This document shows positions 37,975 to 48,718 of a DNA stretch of 64,000 nucleotides, piece after piece. This DNA is from Hirudinaria manillensis (lineage: Eukaryota > Annelida > Clitellata > Hirudinida > Hirudinidae). The stretch spans positions 5,514,501 to 5,578,500 of the forward strand of contig CM067527.1 of assembly GCA_034509925.1 (NCBI GenBank), read 5' to 3'. The translations under genes and the position numbers were made by a program. The stretch's first letter is position 1. Each line of letters opens with the position of its first letter. The notes under the pieces are model-generated. The model saw only the letters and a program-made list of their open reading frames with translations, was not told where the DNA came from and made no database searches.

Positions 37975-38409
37975 ATGAACGGTCCAGCGAAACATCCCGT
38001 CGTTTACATCACCCGTGGAGAAACGTTTAGCGCTTGCCACCGATTGCACAGCAAGCACCTGTCGGACGAAGAGAATCGCAACATCTTCGGGAAGTGCAAC
38101 CACGTCAACGGGCACGGTCACAACTACAGGGTGGAAGTGACCCTGAAGGGAAGCGTCGATCCAGTCACTGGCATGGTCTATAATCTGTCTGACCTAAAGG
38201 AGTTGATGAAAACTTCCATTCTGGATTTCTGTGATCACAAGAATCTCGATAAAGACGTGCCATACTTCGAGGTACACACAAGCACTACTGAGAATTTGGT
38301 GGTTTTCATTTGGAACAATCTCAAGAAAATGTTGCCCAGACCAGATCTGCTCCACGAGGTCAAAGTTCACGAGACTGACAACAATACGGTTTACTACAGA
38401 GGGGAGTAG
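37975..38409 (+). CDS. PTS: 6-pyruvoyl-tetrahydropterin synthase
   Basis: A single uninterrupted exon encodes 144 aa, close to the 145 of human PTPS and collinear with it. PTPS converts 7,8-dihydroneopterin triphosphate to 6-pyruvoyl-tetrahydropterin, the second step in making tetrahydrobiopterin, the cofactor of aromatic amino acid hydroxylases and NO synthase; it works as a cytosolic hexamer. The zinc ligands His22 (ACHRLHS) and His47/His49 (NGHGHNY) and the catalytic Cys41 (FGKCNH) are in place, as are the STTENL and HETDNN active-site blocks. The start is the only ATG giving a full-length protein. It is the only recognised gene in the window with no coding intron. Confidence 0.96.
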   Translation: MNGPAKHPVVYITRGETFSACHRLHSKHLSDEENRNIFGKCNHVNGHGHNYRVEVTLKGSVDPVTGMVYNLSDLKELMKTSILDFCDHKNLDKDVPYFEVHTSTTENLVVFIWNNLKKMLPRPDLLHEVKVHETDNNTVYYRGE

Positions 38410-38515
38410 ATATTATATTATGGATGCAAATATTTCAAAAGTTTGGTTGCTGCATCCACTCCAATCCAATGTTATTTGTGGCTTATAAGCATTGTCTATA
38501 AAAACGTAAAACACC

Positions 38516-38521
38516 TTTATT
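38516..38521 (-). terminator. Poly(A) signal, AMPK gamma
   Basis: AATAAA on the minus strand, about 320 bp past the AMPK gamma stop and inside the PTPS 3' region. Confidence 0.4.
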
Positions 38522-38543
38522 CAATGTCATTAAACAATTTCAA

Positions 38544-38549
38544 AATAAA
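38544..38549 (+). terminator. Poly(A) signal, PTPS
   Basis: AATAAA about 135 bp past the PTPS stop codon. Confidence 0.55.
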
Positions 38550-38841
38550 CATTTTACCCCTGTCTTTAATGTATTTTTATGTCTGCAAATGAAATTTGCT
38601 TAGAAAAAGAATGCATGGCACAAAACTTAATAAACCTCAAAATGTTTTTCAAGTATTGCATCAGGCCAAAACACCATGAAATATGGAACAATAAGCAATA
38701 AAGACCTTCAGCTGCATTAAAAAATGCTGGGCATGAACATCTTTTAAGGCACAAAAGCATGTGAGTTCCAGTCTAAAAATTAATAAAGCACAGTTAGACC
38801 ACTAAGTGCTTCCTAGCAATCCTTGGTCATACATGTAGATG

Positions 38842-41800
38842 TCAAAGATCCTGCAAAACATTACAACCAAATTTCATATAGTTTACCTCAAGAGCACCAA
38901 TATTCCAAAACTTACAGGATCCATCCTGTCTGGGTCAATGATAAATCTAACAACATCAGAGAGGGATACAATGCCATCCAATTGACCATCCTCACCTACA
39001 ACCACCACCCTATGTAACTGTTCAAAATGAAATACAAACCTGAAGTCACTTTTTTCATTTTCAAAAAATAAAATAAATAAAACTTGCCCATTTACTTTAA
39101 TTAAATTATTGGTTGGTCAAAAAGTCAATATTCAAAAGTGTAAAAAAAACAGCAGTAAACAAATTAATTATGCAAAGTGCAGCAAATTATGAAAGTAGTA
39201 ACTCTAGAATTTGCTCACATTGAGTGTCACCATTGCTGAGATAACATCATAGGCACTATCGATCTTTTGGCACTTGTAAAGCCCTTCAAAGCCCTAAAAA
39301 TGTTGAAGTGATGCCTTGCAATTAAGGAGATAATGGACATTAACTTTCCAAGTTTCATTTCACATTGTTTGACTATTTTGTTATAGATCGTCATAAAGTT
39401 CATGTTTTCACAACAAAATAAATAACAAAAAAGACAAACATTTCTCTCATAGTTGAGAAAATCCCTGACTGGACAGAAGAGGTCGCTAAAACTCCCATCG
39501 AGGATCAAACTCTGGCAAAGACATCAAACAACTACTCAGTAGATCAGCTTTTTAACAACTAATGAACAACTATTTAAATAAAATAAATATAACAGGTTTA
39601 CACCTTCGGAGACTATCTTACCATAACATCAGCTTTCCTGAACAGGTCAACAACTTTGGAGCTGTCGTCAATGACTGGAATTGAAGAAAGTCTCTGGGAA
39701 AGGAGAATGGAGAGAATTTCTGACACCTGGGTGTCCAGACCAACCTAAGGAATAAGCATTAATATTAATGGTATTAATATTATAATCGGGTGATATATGA
39801 AAAGCATAAACAATTGGGTTTGTAAAATAAGAGTCTCACAGAAACAAGGTTATCAAATGACCCAATGTTCAACTCTAGAATTGATTTGTGCAAGACTTGG
39901 GCAGTGGCTTTATCTGTAAACAGCAGCTGAAAGTTTGACACACAAGCATTACAGATCTTAAACAGCACATTTCCTTGCTTATACATTTGATAAATATTAG
40001 ATATCCCTGCTACCTTCAGTTTAGAGGATCTAACATTATTTAAAATTTTCTTATAATCTTCATCCAAAATATTTTGCCCATTGATAATTATTGTACTAAA
40101 AAACACATCCTGTTTAATGTATGAATTTAAAAATAGAATCCTATATTAATATATGTAATATGATTAATTATTTTTAATAAAATTAACTCCAGACCATTTG
40201 CCACAGGTACTTGAGTATCTGTCTAAAAGTAGCAATATATAGGGCATTGTTAGTGGCTGGGTCAACAATGACAACTCTGTGGATCCTATTGGACAAGAGA
40301 TGGCTTAAGACTTCCCCCAACTTACTGTCTACTGACAAGCTAAGGACGTCACTGCTGCAGCGTGGCTGATCAGAGCACAGTAAGAAGTCTGTGCAAAGTG
40401 CAGAATTCATAAATATTTGAAAGGCATTCATTGATTTGAAACATCACGAGACCTCTCCATTTGCTGACTAGATCATTTCTTATTGTTGATAGCACATCCT
40501 AGTAAAAATCAGAGATAACTGTAAGCATGGAATGACAATAATTAATACATTAACATTTACAATTCATTAGACCTTCTAATAAAAATGTACGTTGCCGAGA
40601 TTGTTCTGCTTTAATATTTAATCTTCGTATTAAATTTCTATCAGTTATAATCAATATTCTAGTGAAAGCATTGGGCATTTATCTAATTATTTAAACTCTA
40701 ACAATAATGCTTTCAGAATTTCACTAACAGGTTGATTGAGGTATTTCAGCAGTATGCTTATGAAGTCAGTCATAGTCAACATACCTAAGTTGAAAATGGT
40801 CATATTTGCATTCAGCCAAAAGAAATAAATGTTGTGTTACTTTAAAGTCAGAGAATTATCAAAAGTCATTGATCATAAGCTTTGTGACCCACCAACAAAT
40901 GATCTGGACAGACTATCCCATAGAGGGGCAGAATGGACACCATCATAAGCCAAGGCATCGAGGGCAGATCCAACCTGCCAACCATAAATTATTTTTTAGA
41001 TATGCATCTACCAAATATTTAAAACAAAAGTGAGTAAACTATATTTTATGTTATTATATCAGACTATATAAATTATATTTTGCTAAAATGAGATTAAATT
41101 CACTTGAAAACCTTCAGATTAAGGTCAAGGATGACACATCGGGAGATGAGGGGCATTGCATCATAGGCTGTATGCATGTTCAAAATGTTCATAATCATCC
41201 TTTCCAAACTCATCTCTGTAAATACAGAAAGGCAGTTGTAGTGCAGCTTGGTCCAACAGATTGTTTTTGCACAACCCAGCCTTCAATGCAGAGAAGCACC
41301 CCAAAACTTTCTAACTCATTTAAAATGATCCAGAGATCAAATGACAGAGCATTTAGAAAGTGCTTTCACATCATATTAGGTCAGAAAAAGTTGTCCAAAG
41401 ATCACCTAAATACATGCATGCATGCAAATGATTGCCTCTAACAATTTAAATACCACTGTCACCTGTTTGAATTCTTCCTAGCTTTTGGTCATCATCTGAA
41501 TTAAGCACCTAAATTTAAAATCAAATTATTACCTTTTATATGTATTGGCAATAATGGAAAAGACTGCATGCTAAATCTGTACTGTGTGCTCATCAGCTGT
41601 AACTAGATTTAGGATTTCTTAATATTTTAGAAAGCTAGACAGACACCATCATCTATGTTATGGACAATAATCATAAATTAAATGCCTTTGAATATATAAC
41701 TTTTCCAAACATATGGGACACTTCAATATCCTATCAACCTTAAATATCCTGTCCTCCTCATTTGGCTCCTTCCAAATCACTACCGGTTCAGAAGGGGAGC

Positions 41801-42917
41801 TAGAAAACTTGCAAAATTCCTCTGTGGATAACACAATATCGGTTATATGGCAGTGTGATTATCTCATGGCATTGTTAAAGCTAAATATGATGGAATTCCT
41901 AATTTTCACAATCAAAATGTACATTAGACCCACTCAGTGGAGAAATTGGAGATCCAATACTGACCTGGGGATAAGGATTATAAATTAAAGAAAACCTAAG
42001 TTTCCCCATAATATTTGAAATAAGACATTGACAATCAGTAACTAAACATTGGCATAGGCCATTCAATTATTTGGAATTGTTTTTGGCAAGTTAGCTTAAA
42101 ATAGCTAGCAAAAGTAAGATCTCAATATTACAACCATAGCCTAGACAATGCATTGACCATATAAATATTAAAGTAATTGTATTGCTTTCACATCCCATAC
42201 CTCATTCAAGATATTGACAAAATGTATCATGTAAAATATCATTCAAAGTGATACTAATCATTATTCACAACCTTGGGGAAGTTAATCAGGGAATCCTCAC
42301 AGAAACAACTTCTTGACTTTTTATTAATAAAACTCTGCATTTTCATGCTTCTTGTCATACTTGGTGAGTGATAGCTAAGATTGTTATCTGGCCAATCATT
42401 TGTTCTTGATTTGGCATTGCCAAAGAGCTTGTATACTAACAATCCCTGGTTCTCAGAAACCTCAAAAATTAAAAAGCAAAAAATTCCTATTTTTTACCAA
42501 AGCAAAGAAAGAATATTGTGCCAAAACTAAGAATGAGCTAATATATATGTCAATTGACCGCGTTGAACTAACTGTTCTTCTCCGTCCCATTGTAGTTAGG
42601 AAGTTTCCATTTTTCTTTTTTCGCAGCATTTCAAGAAACTCCTCAGGACCAATTCTTGTTGACTTCACTTGTTCGTTATGGGTGTCGAAGCTTTTCTGAA
42701 GACTTGAAGAGAGCAATTCTCCCATTGGAGTAGCATCAGGCATAGATCTATTCCAGCAACCGCTCTCAGGCGAAATAGATGGAATATTATCGCAGTATTC
42801 ATCATCATCCTCAAGTTGTATCATAACCGATGACCTGGATCTCGCCTGATCTTTTCCCAACTGGGCGTCAAAATGTGCATTTGGTTCAGCCGAATCTGAC
42901 CTCACCAGAAACTCCAT
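38842..42917 (-). CDS. PRKAG-like: AMP-activated protein kinase gamma subunit
   Basis: Fourteen exons give 502 aa: 42917-42569, 42435-42272, 41508-41463, 41215-41112, 40974-40893, 40784-40729, 40498-40453, 40388-40195, 39926-39840, 39744-39622, 39511-39440, 39293-39219, 39017-38916, 38850-38842. The C-terminal half has four CBS repeats, the adenine-nucleotide sensor of the AMPK heterotrimer. CBS1 reads SAPLWDS...SFVGMLTMTDFI; CBS2 NRIHRVVIVDPATNNALYI; CBS3 RLSSIPVIDD...LFRKADVM; CBS4 LHRVVVVGEDGQLDGIVSLSDVV. The phosphate/ribose-binding Asp of three repeats (TDF, ADV, LSD) and the HR pairs are kept. It is more diverged from vertebrate gamma subunits than the other genes here are from theirs. 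The N-terminal 190 residues are Ser-rich, like the extensions of gamma2/gamma3. The exon 1 donor (GTTCAA) is tentative. Confidence 0.88.
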
Positions 42918-43356
42918 ACCCCATCCACATATGTGTCCTCGTCTTACTGATAATTAAAGTCTGGACCACTTAACAAAACAAATTGTGCCCGCGTTAACGT
43001 TAAAGTTCAGTTGTAAAGTTCGGCGTTCACGCCCGTGAGAGCCTATCAACTGTTTTCAATTTGCGGCACGTGTTGAAACCTAATGGTGTTACTCAAACCA
43101 ACAAATCTAAAATTCTAAAACTAAAAAAAAAAATACTTGACCATCGCAGGTAGTATAGCCCCAACACTTACAACGGCTAAATCAAGACCCAACAACATTA
43201 ACCTCATTCAGGTGAACCGAAATAATTTAACCTTATACGCACTGATCCAAGTTAGAGACAATTTTGTAGTTGCGTTAGTAACTATTGATAACAATTAAAG
43301 AAATGCAATTTCTGGCACTTTTTATTAGACTATACAAATAACAATATAGAAATAGA
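42918..43356. other. Intergenic: AMPK gamma 5' side, BUD23 3' side
   Basis: This 439-bp stretch lies between two genes on the same strand and must include the AMPK gamma promoter and the BUD23 3' UTR. The 42960-43130 part is locally richer in G+C than its surroundings, as expected of a promoter, but no specific element is recognisable. Confidence 0.4.
43321..43326 (-). terminator. Poly(A) signal, BUD23
   Basis: AATAAA on the minus strand 31 bp past the BUD23 stop codon. Confidence 0.6.
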
Positions 43357-45457
43357 TCAAAAGCGTCCGTGCCTCTTTCTCCCAGTATATTTTGAGTCTG
43401 GTCTGACATCTCTACAACGAAAATATATTTTGTTGGATTGGAGAAGCACATAATTCGTAATGCAATCGTAAAAGGCCATGATATCTGGAATACTAACTTC
43501 CCCTGCTTCTTCCTTTTTTCTTTCTTTTCCAGAATCCAATCTCTGCTTTTCTTGGCTGATTTTCCTTTCATATCTTTAAACCTAAGTCTGTTTTAAAGCA
43601 AAATAAAATAAACCTTTTAGTATAATTATAAAATAAAAAGTGCAACAAAATCAAGAAAGATAACCTCTCTTTAGTGAAGTTAACTTGTTCTGGTTCATCT
43701 ACATCCTCTGCATCAAGACCTTTGGGAATATCCTGAGGAGCACCACCAGTATACAGGAATAGGAACAATCTGAGCATTGAAATAAATTTTTGTTTATTGA
43801 CATTGTAAAAATTTCAATTCGAGACTTCCACGTGATCATTATGGAGATTACAATTACATTAATTTAATACTAATTTTAGCTACCAAAACATACTTTTTAG
43901 CCTTTGTACTGTTTGGGTAATCCACTACAAGACCTCCCTCAAATCCAGCTTTTATGGACTGTTGTAAGATCAGGTTGATTTGTCTGTCGTTTTCTGGATA
44001 AAATTGGAAAACAGCCTTTGCACCTCTGGACTGGAAAAAATGATGATATTTAAAGAAAGCACAAGAATTTGCAATGTGGCAAACTTTACCATGCAGGAGT
44101 AAAGAGTTGTAAAGAACTTGAATAGTCTCTTTGCTGGATTGTGACTTTCTTTGTCAGCATTACATAACCACTGAAGGGCAGAAATACTGCAATGAATGAT
44201 TGCCAAACAACAATATTATTTCTTGATGTTTAAAAATGACAAACAACATATATGTAAGAAAACGGATCTAATTTACTTAAATAATCCACTCATTAGTGTA
44301 AATCATTTATAGGATCCTCATGTGCTTTAGATGTTTTTGTAGGCAATGTGCTTGTTTTATTTATTTTATTATTGGATTAAAAGCAAAAATCATTCCTTGT
44401 CTTCAGATGGAAAATGTGTTGCAAGCAGATAACAATATTTGTTGCATCATTACTTAAGCAAATAGAGTCTACAGAAATTCTTGAACAACTTGCCTGATAA
44501 CACCATCAAACATTCCTGGCCTAAAGGGCATACCAGAACCCATGTCTCCAAGTATGAGACCACCATCAACCTCCCTTTCTGTTGCAACTTCTGCAAGGAA
44601 CAAGTAATACTTTTACATCAATATATAGTTTAATAAAACACAATTATTTTTTTATTAATTTGAATTGAACTGACAGCCTAAAATGTGAAATTGAACAAGT
44701 TAATAAATTTTTACAAAAAAATAGTGCCAATAAAAGCACAAATTTCATAACATAATTACAATTATGAAATTAAGAACGCACCCAACATGTGACGGCTGAT
44801 GTCTATTCCTACCCAGACATGATTAGCCTCTGTGAGACATTCCCCACTCAGTCCTGAACCACATCTTAATGTAATATAAATGCATAAATTATTTTCTGAT
44901 TTAATGCTGACTAACATTTTATTTCAAATCAAATTAGGTTTCATCCACTTTGTGAAAAATACAAATCAGAATAATCACTAAAAGTAACTATATATGGTTA
45001 TGAATCACTATCATAATTAAATTATTTTGCAATATGTGCTGCATAGACCAAATGGTCTACTGTGCATTTACCCTATATCCAAAATCATGCAAGGAACATC
45101 TTCTGGCAGTGATAAAATTTCAATAGCTCTTTCAGAAAGATGTTGCTGTACTTCAATTATCCTAGTGCTACAAAAAAAAATTATGTCGGCAAAGCAATAA
45201 AGAATGACATTTTACTACAATTCAAATATTGAGAAAATAATCTTAAATTTTAATGCATAACAATGTAATAATTACTTCAGGGAATATTTTCGTGCCTCCG
45301 TTTCGCTATAAACCTAAAAAAAGAAACAAGCCATCTTTACTACCAATCGGATCAAGCAGCGGAAATTCAAAATGTATAATTATATTAAATAACAAAGTTT
45401 GAATAAACTAACAAATTCGGGAGGTCCCTGATGTTCAGGTCTGCCTCTTGACGCCAT
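43357..45457 (-). CDS. BUD23: 18S rRNA (guanine-N7) methyltransferase BUD23
   Basis: Ten exons encode 278 aa (human 281): 45457-45413, 45313-45276, 45167-45072, 44864-44782, 44590-44494, 44186-44090, 44030-43894, 43769-43665, 43581-43498, 43411-43357. BUD23 (WBSCR22) with TRMT112 methylates one guanine of 18S rRNA and is needed to export the 40S precursor. The N-terminal [15 protein letters not shown], the SAM-binding [12 protein letters not shown], the [11 protein letters not shown] motif, [12 protein letters not shown] and the basic tail ending [10 protein letters not shown] all match the family in order. Intron 5 has a GC donor (CAG followed by GCAAGT); the nearby GT would break the frame and the SISALQW block. 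Confidence 0.96.
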
Positions 45458-45892
45458 TTCCTCACAAATTTGGTTAGGGAAACGTGCTTGTATATGTTTA
45501 CAAAACAAACGCCATTTCCAAAGATTTAATAGTTTATATTTCAATGGTTTTTTTTTATTTCTTAAAAGTAAAATTAAATTTTATCAACTCAAAACACACT
45601 TAAAAGAATTAAAAAATTGTATTAAAGGTTTTGCAAACGAATTGGTCTAGAAAAATAGTTTTAAACTATATAGACATCTTCGTGACCAAAATAATACCGT
45701 AACCCGGATCCACAAATTACGCTTTTCGGCTATTTTCACACATTATACAAAAACAAAGATTCTGCAGAGCAATTTGACAGTTGGTCCGGACCTTACGCAA
45801 TACCCGCTTAGCTATCACCATTATTGATAGCAACAACAGCCACTCTAAGAAAACTCAAACAATTGTTTGTGTAGTGATTTATTTCAAATTAA
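45458..45892. other. Intergenic: BUD23 5' side, mL45 3' side
   Basis: 435 bp between same-strand genes. It includes an mL45 poly(A) signal (minus-strand AATAAA at 45878-45883). No other element is recognised. Confidence 0.5.
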
Positions 45893-48034
45893 TCATTTTT
45901 CAGAGGCCTTTTCAGAATCTTGTGGAACACTGTCATCTGATGTAACATTTGTCGTCTTGGGTTTGGGTTCAATAGCCTCCAGCTTTGGTTTAACTGAAGT
46001 CCTGAGGACAGCAAATGCATAATCATCTGATTTCAAACTCCATTCAGGCACAATCTTCCCGTGAATTCTCCATGTTCCATATTCATTGGAAAGATGCTTC
46101 TCAAAGACAACATATTCAACCATTTCAAAAGGATGGTTTTCACTTCCAAAGGCTAGTCTTCCGAACCGATCATAAATGGATATCATCTGCAGGATAAAAC
46201 AATTCATTAACAATTCAAATTACATTATAAATGCTAACCAATGTTCAAATGATTTTTATCATCTATCTACCACATATATAATTTTTACTTTATCTACCTG
46301 AGAAACAAATAAAAAAATACCTCCAAGACTTAACCAATAAATAAATGTTATCGTAATTATGAAGATTATTGAAAGCCCCATTTCCAAGCATATTTTACTT
46401 TCATTATCAAACATTTTTTAGTAGCATTAATTGAAACAAAATGCACTTAGTTAATCTCACCATCTTTGAGTGAAGCCTGACAGTGACTTGAGCAAAAATA
46501 TTCTCTTTACTCAAAAGTTCTGTGGTCCTGATGTGAACAACCCTTGGGGACTCAATTGACTCCAGAAAATCCCACTTGAAAGTCTTCTTATTCAACTTCC
46601 ACGTGAGTTCCTGATTTGGAGAACCAGTAACTTCAAATTTTGGCCAAATCAAGAAACACCTGCTACTCAATGTACAAACACGATGTGCGTATATTTAAAG
46701 TTATTTCAAAACCTACCGGATAAGCTCTTTCCGTTAGAAGTTCATGGAGTCTTAATTCATTTTTCTTCACACTATTACAATTGAAAGTTGAGTTATTTAT
46801 AAAACTCTTAAATGTTAAAATTTATACTAATATTAGATTTATTCAGTCTTACTAAATTAATCAATAGTTCAATAGAATTTGAAGAATTGTTTGACAACCA
46901 ATCCAAATAAGCATAAAATTTGAATTAATAATAGTATCATTTTCAACAAAATCATACTCTTGTAGAAGGCTGAATGTCTCCTTATAAATATCCAGAGCGG
47001 TACCAGCAAATATTTTTGAATCAAAATCTTCTTCATAAGGTTTTATTTTCCTTAGCTGGAGCATTGATTTTCCTTTCATGCCAATCTCTTTAATCTTTTG
47101 GGTTGCCGCCTAACGCAATAACAGCAAGTTTAAAAGTATATCTGATGCATTATTCTCAATTTCAATCTAAATAAATAAAATAACATTACTTTTCAAATGT
47201 TGCAGAAAATTTAAAAAATAATTTCTTTCTGTAAAAATTATTTATACCTTCCCACTCAATTTCGATGAAACACCATCTCCCTCTGGTGGGTCATAAGGTT
47301 CAATAATTTCCCCTGGAAATAAATAAGAAACAATAAAATTTAGGACCTTCAATGCAAAAAAACCCCATAGTTACTACAGGTTTGACAGGTATATGGTATT
47401 TTATTACCATAAATTCTGTAGACATGTCTATTTAAAGTTTAAAAAAATCATCCCACCAGTGCTGGCCATTATTAACTGCCTTTCCTGGAAGTGCCTCGGC
47501 ATTGCATGTCCCTCTTTCTTCAACATGGATTGATATTCTTCAGGAGACAATTTTGAATCTTTTCGGATCTTATCGTAATCTGGCAGATCAATCTATAAAT
47601 AACCACAGGTTAATCATCCCAAAGTTGTGATTTCAAATTCTCCATCTTTAAATGGATAATCTACATCCAAAAAATATATCAGATATAGGCAATATTTCAC
47701 AGAATTAATATTATAGTTTGATATTATGGACATGGCTTATCATAAGTTATTATTTATGCAGCATTTTATGGCAAAGTCTCTAAAGTCGAACCTTCATCAC
47801 TTTCTGCTTTCTCAGCTCCCTCCACTTCATATCATAATGTTTCTGCCTTAAGCATTGCCTAATGCAGGGCAACTTCTGCGAATGAAACGAATGACTTATG
47901 TCATTGAGACCTTAATTGAATCTATGCATCTGACATAGTGTTAGGTAAAAATAAATTTCTTCATTATCAAACTTACAAAAATTTTTAAAATTAAACCATA
48001 CCGGCAAACCTCTCAATAAGCAATTCAAGTTCAT
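45893..48034 (-). CDS. MRPL45: Mitochondrial large ribosomal subunit protein mL45
   Basis: Eight exons give 322 aa: 48034-48002, 47875-47792, 47592-47457, 47312-47248, 47109-46958, 46771-46717, 46610-46461, 46186-45893. mL45 is a Tim44-like protein near the peptide exit of the mitoribosome that anchors it to the inner membrane (family knowledge). Recognisable blocks are [13 protein letters not shown], the [10 protein letters not shown] linker, [36 protein letters not shown], and [15 protein letters not shown]...[15 protein letters not shown]. The N terminus is short and rich in basic residues, as expected of a mitochondrial targeting peptide. The start ATG at 48034 begins an 11-codon first exon. 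The exon at 46610 was set to start at the acceptor that joins ERAYP to ELTWKL; the upstream open stretch is intron. Confidence 0.94.
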
Positions 48035-48718
48035 GCCTCTCGAACGTGCGACTAAATTATTGTAAACAAATGACCAAGAACTTATAAAATAAAGAATATC
48101 AACTAAGCATTACTTCAGAATAACTTTTGAAAAGTTAATATAAAAATTATTACATAACTTAAAATGTTTGATTCATATAATAATAATATGTACAGTTTTG
48201 CGGTTTTATATTTTTCTACAATTCAATTTTATTACAATTCTTTGACCACTCCAAGTTTCAGGACTAAAATACTTCAATAGATTCCACAAGTGACAAATAA
48301 TTAATTATGTTAAGAAATTTTCTATGAGATTAATACTGCCAAATTAGATGTGTTACTCTGGTATGATCACGCTAGATGCTAGATTTAACTCATTTGACAA
48401 GTGAAGACTTTTGTAATTTGTATGAAAACGCTTAGTTATTTAAATACATATTTTGATTCATTATTACTAGCTTATTGCAAAGATGAGGGTTAAGGTGAAT
48501 TTATTATGAGAAAATCAAGGGATGAGGATGATTATAAAGTTTTGACGAAATAATCGTATTTAACAAACAGGCAGACCCGAGGTTTTTTAATAAAGTTCAA
48601 ATATTTAAACATTTATTTAACAAACTATTCAGAATTTTCATTGGACCTATCTGCAGATCTACGATTAGAGAATCTCGCCATCTCCATTTGAAAATTTGTT
48701 TGTGTCGTAGGTTCGCAG
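48035..48718. promoter_or_regulatory. Divergent promoter region, mL45 / CSN8
   Basis: 684 bp separate the start codons of two genes transcribed away from each other. The sequence is AT-rich with no clear TATA box or other named element. Confidence 0.5.

Larger units (their letters stand above)
38410..38841. other. Overlapping 3' ends of PTPS and AMPK gamma
   Basis: This 432-bp stretch lies between two converging stop codons. Poly(A) signals on the two strands (38544-38549 plus, 38516-38521 minus) cross each other, so the two 3' UTRs probably overlap. Confidence 0.6.

Noticed and set aside
41088..41988. Plus-strand open frames of 117 and 91 codons
   Set aside because: They are antisense to AMPK gamma exons and introns. 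The minus-strand CBS-domain exons are clearly coding.
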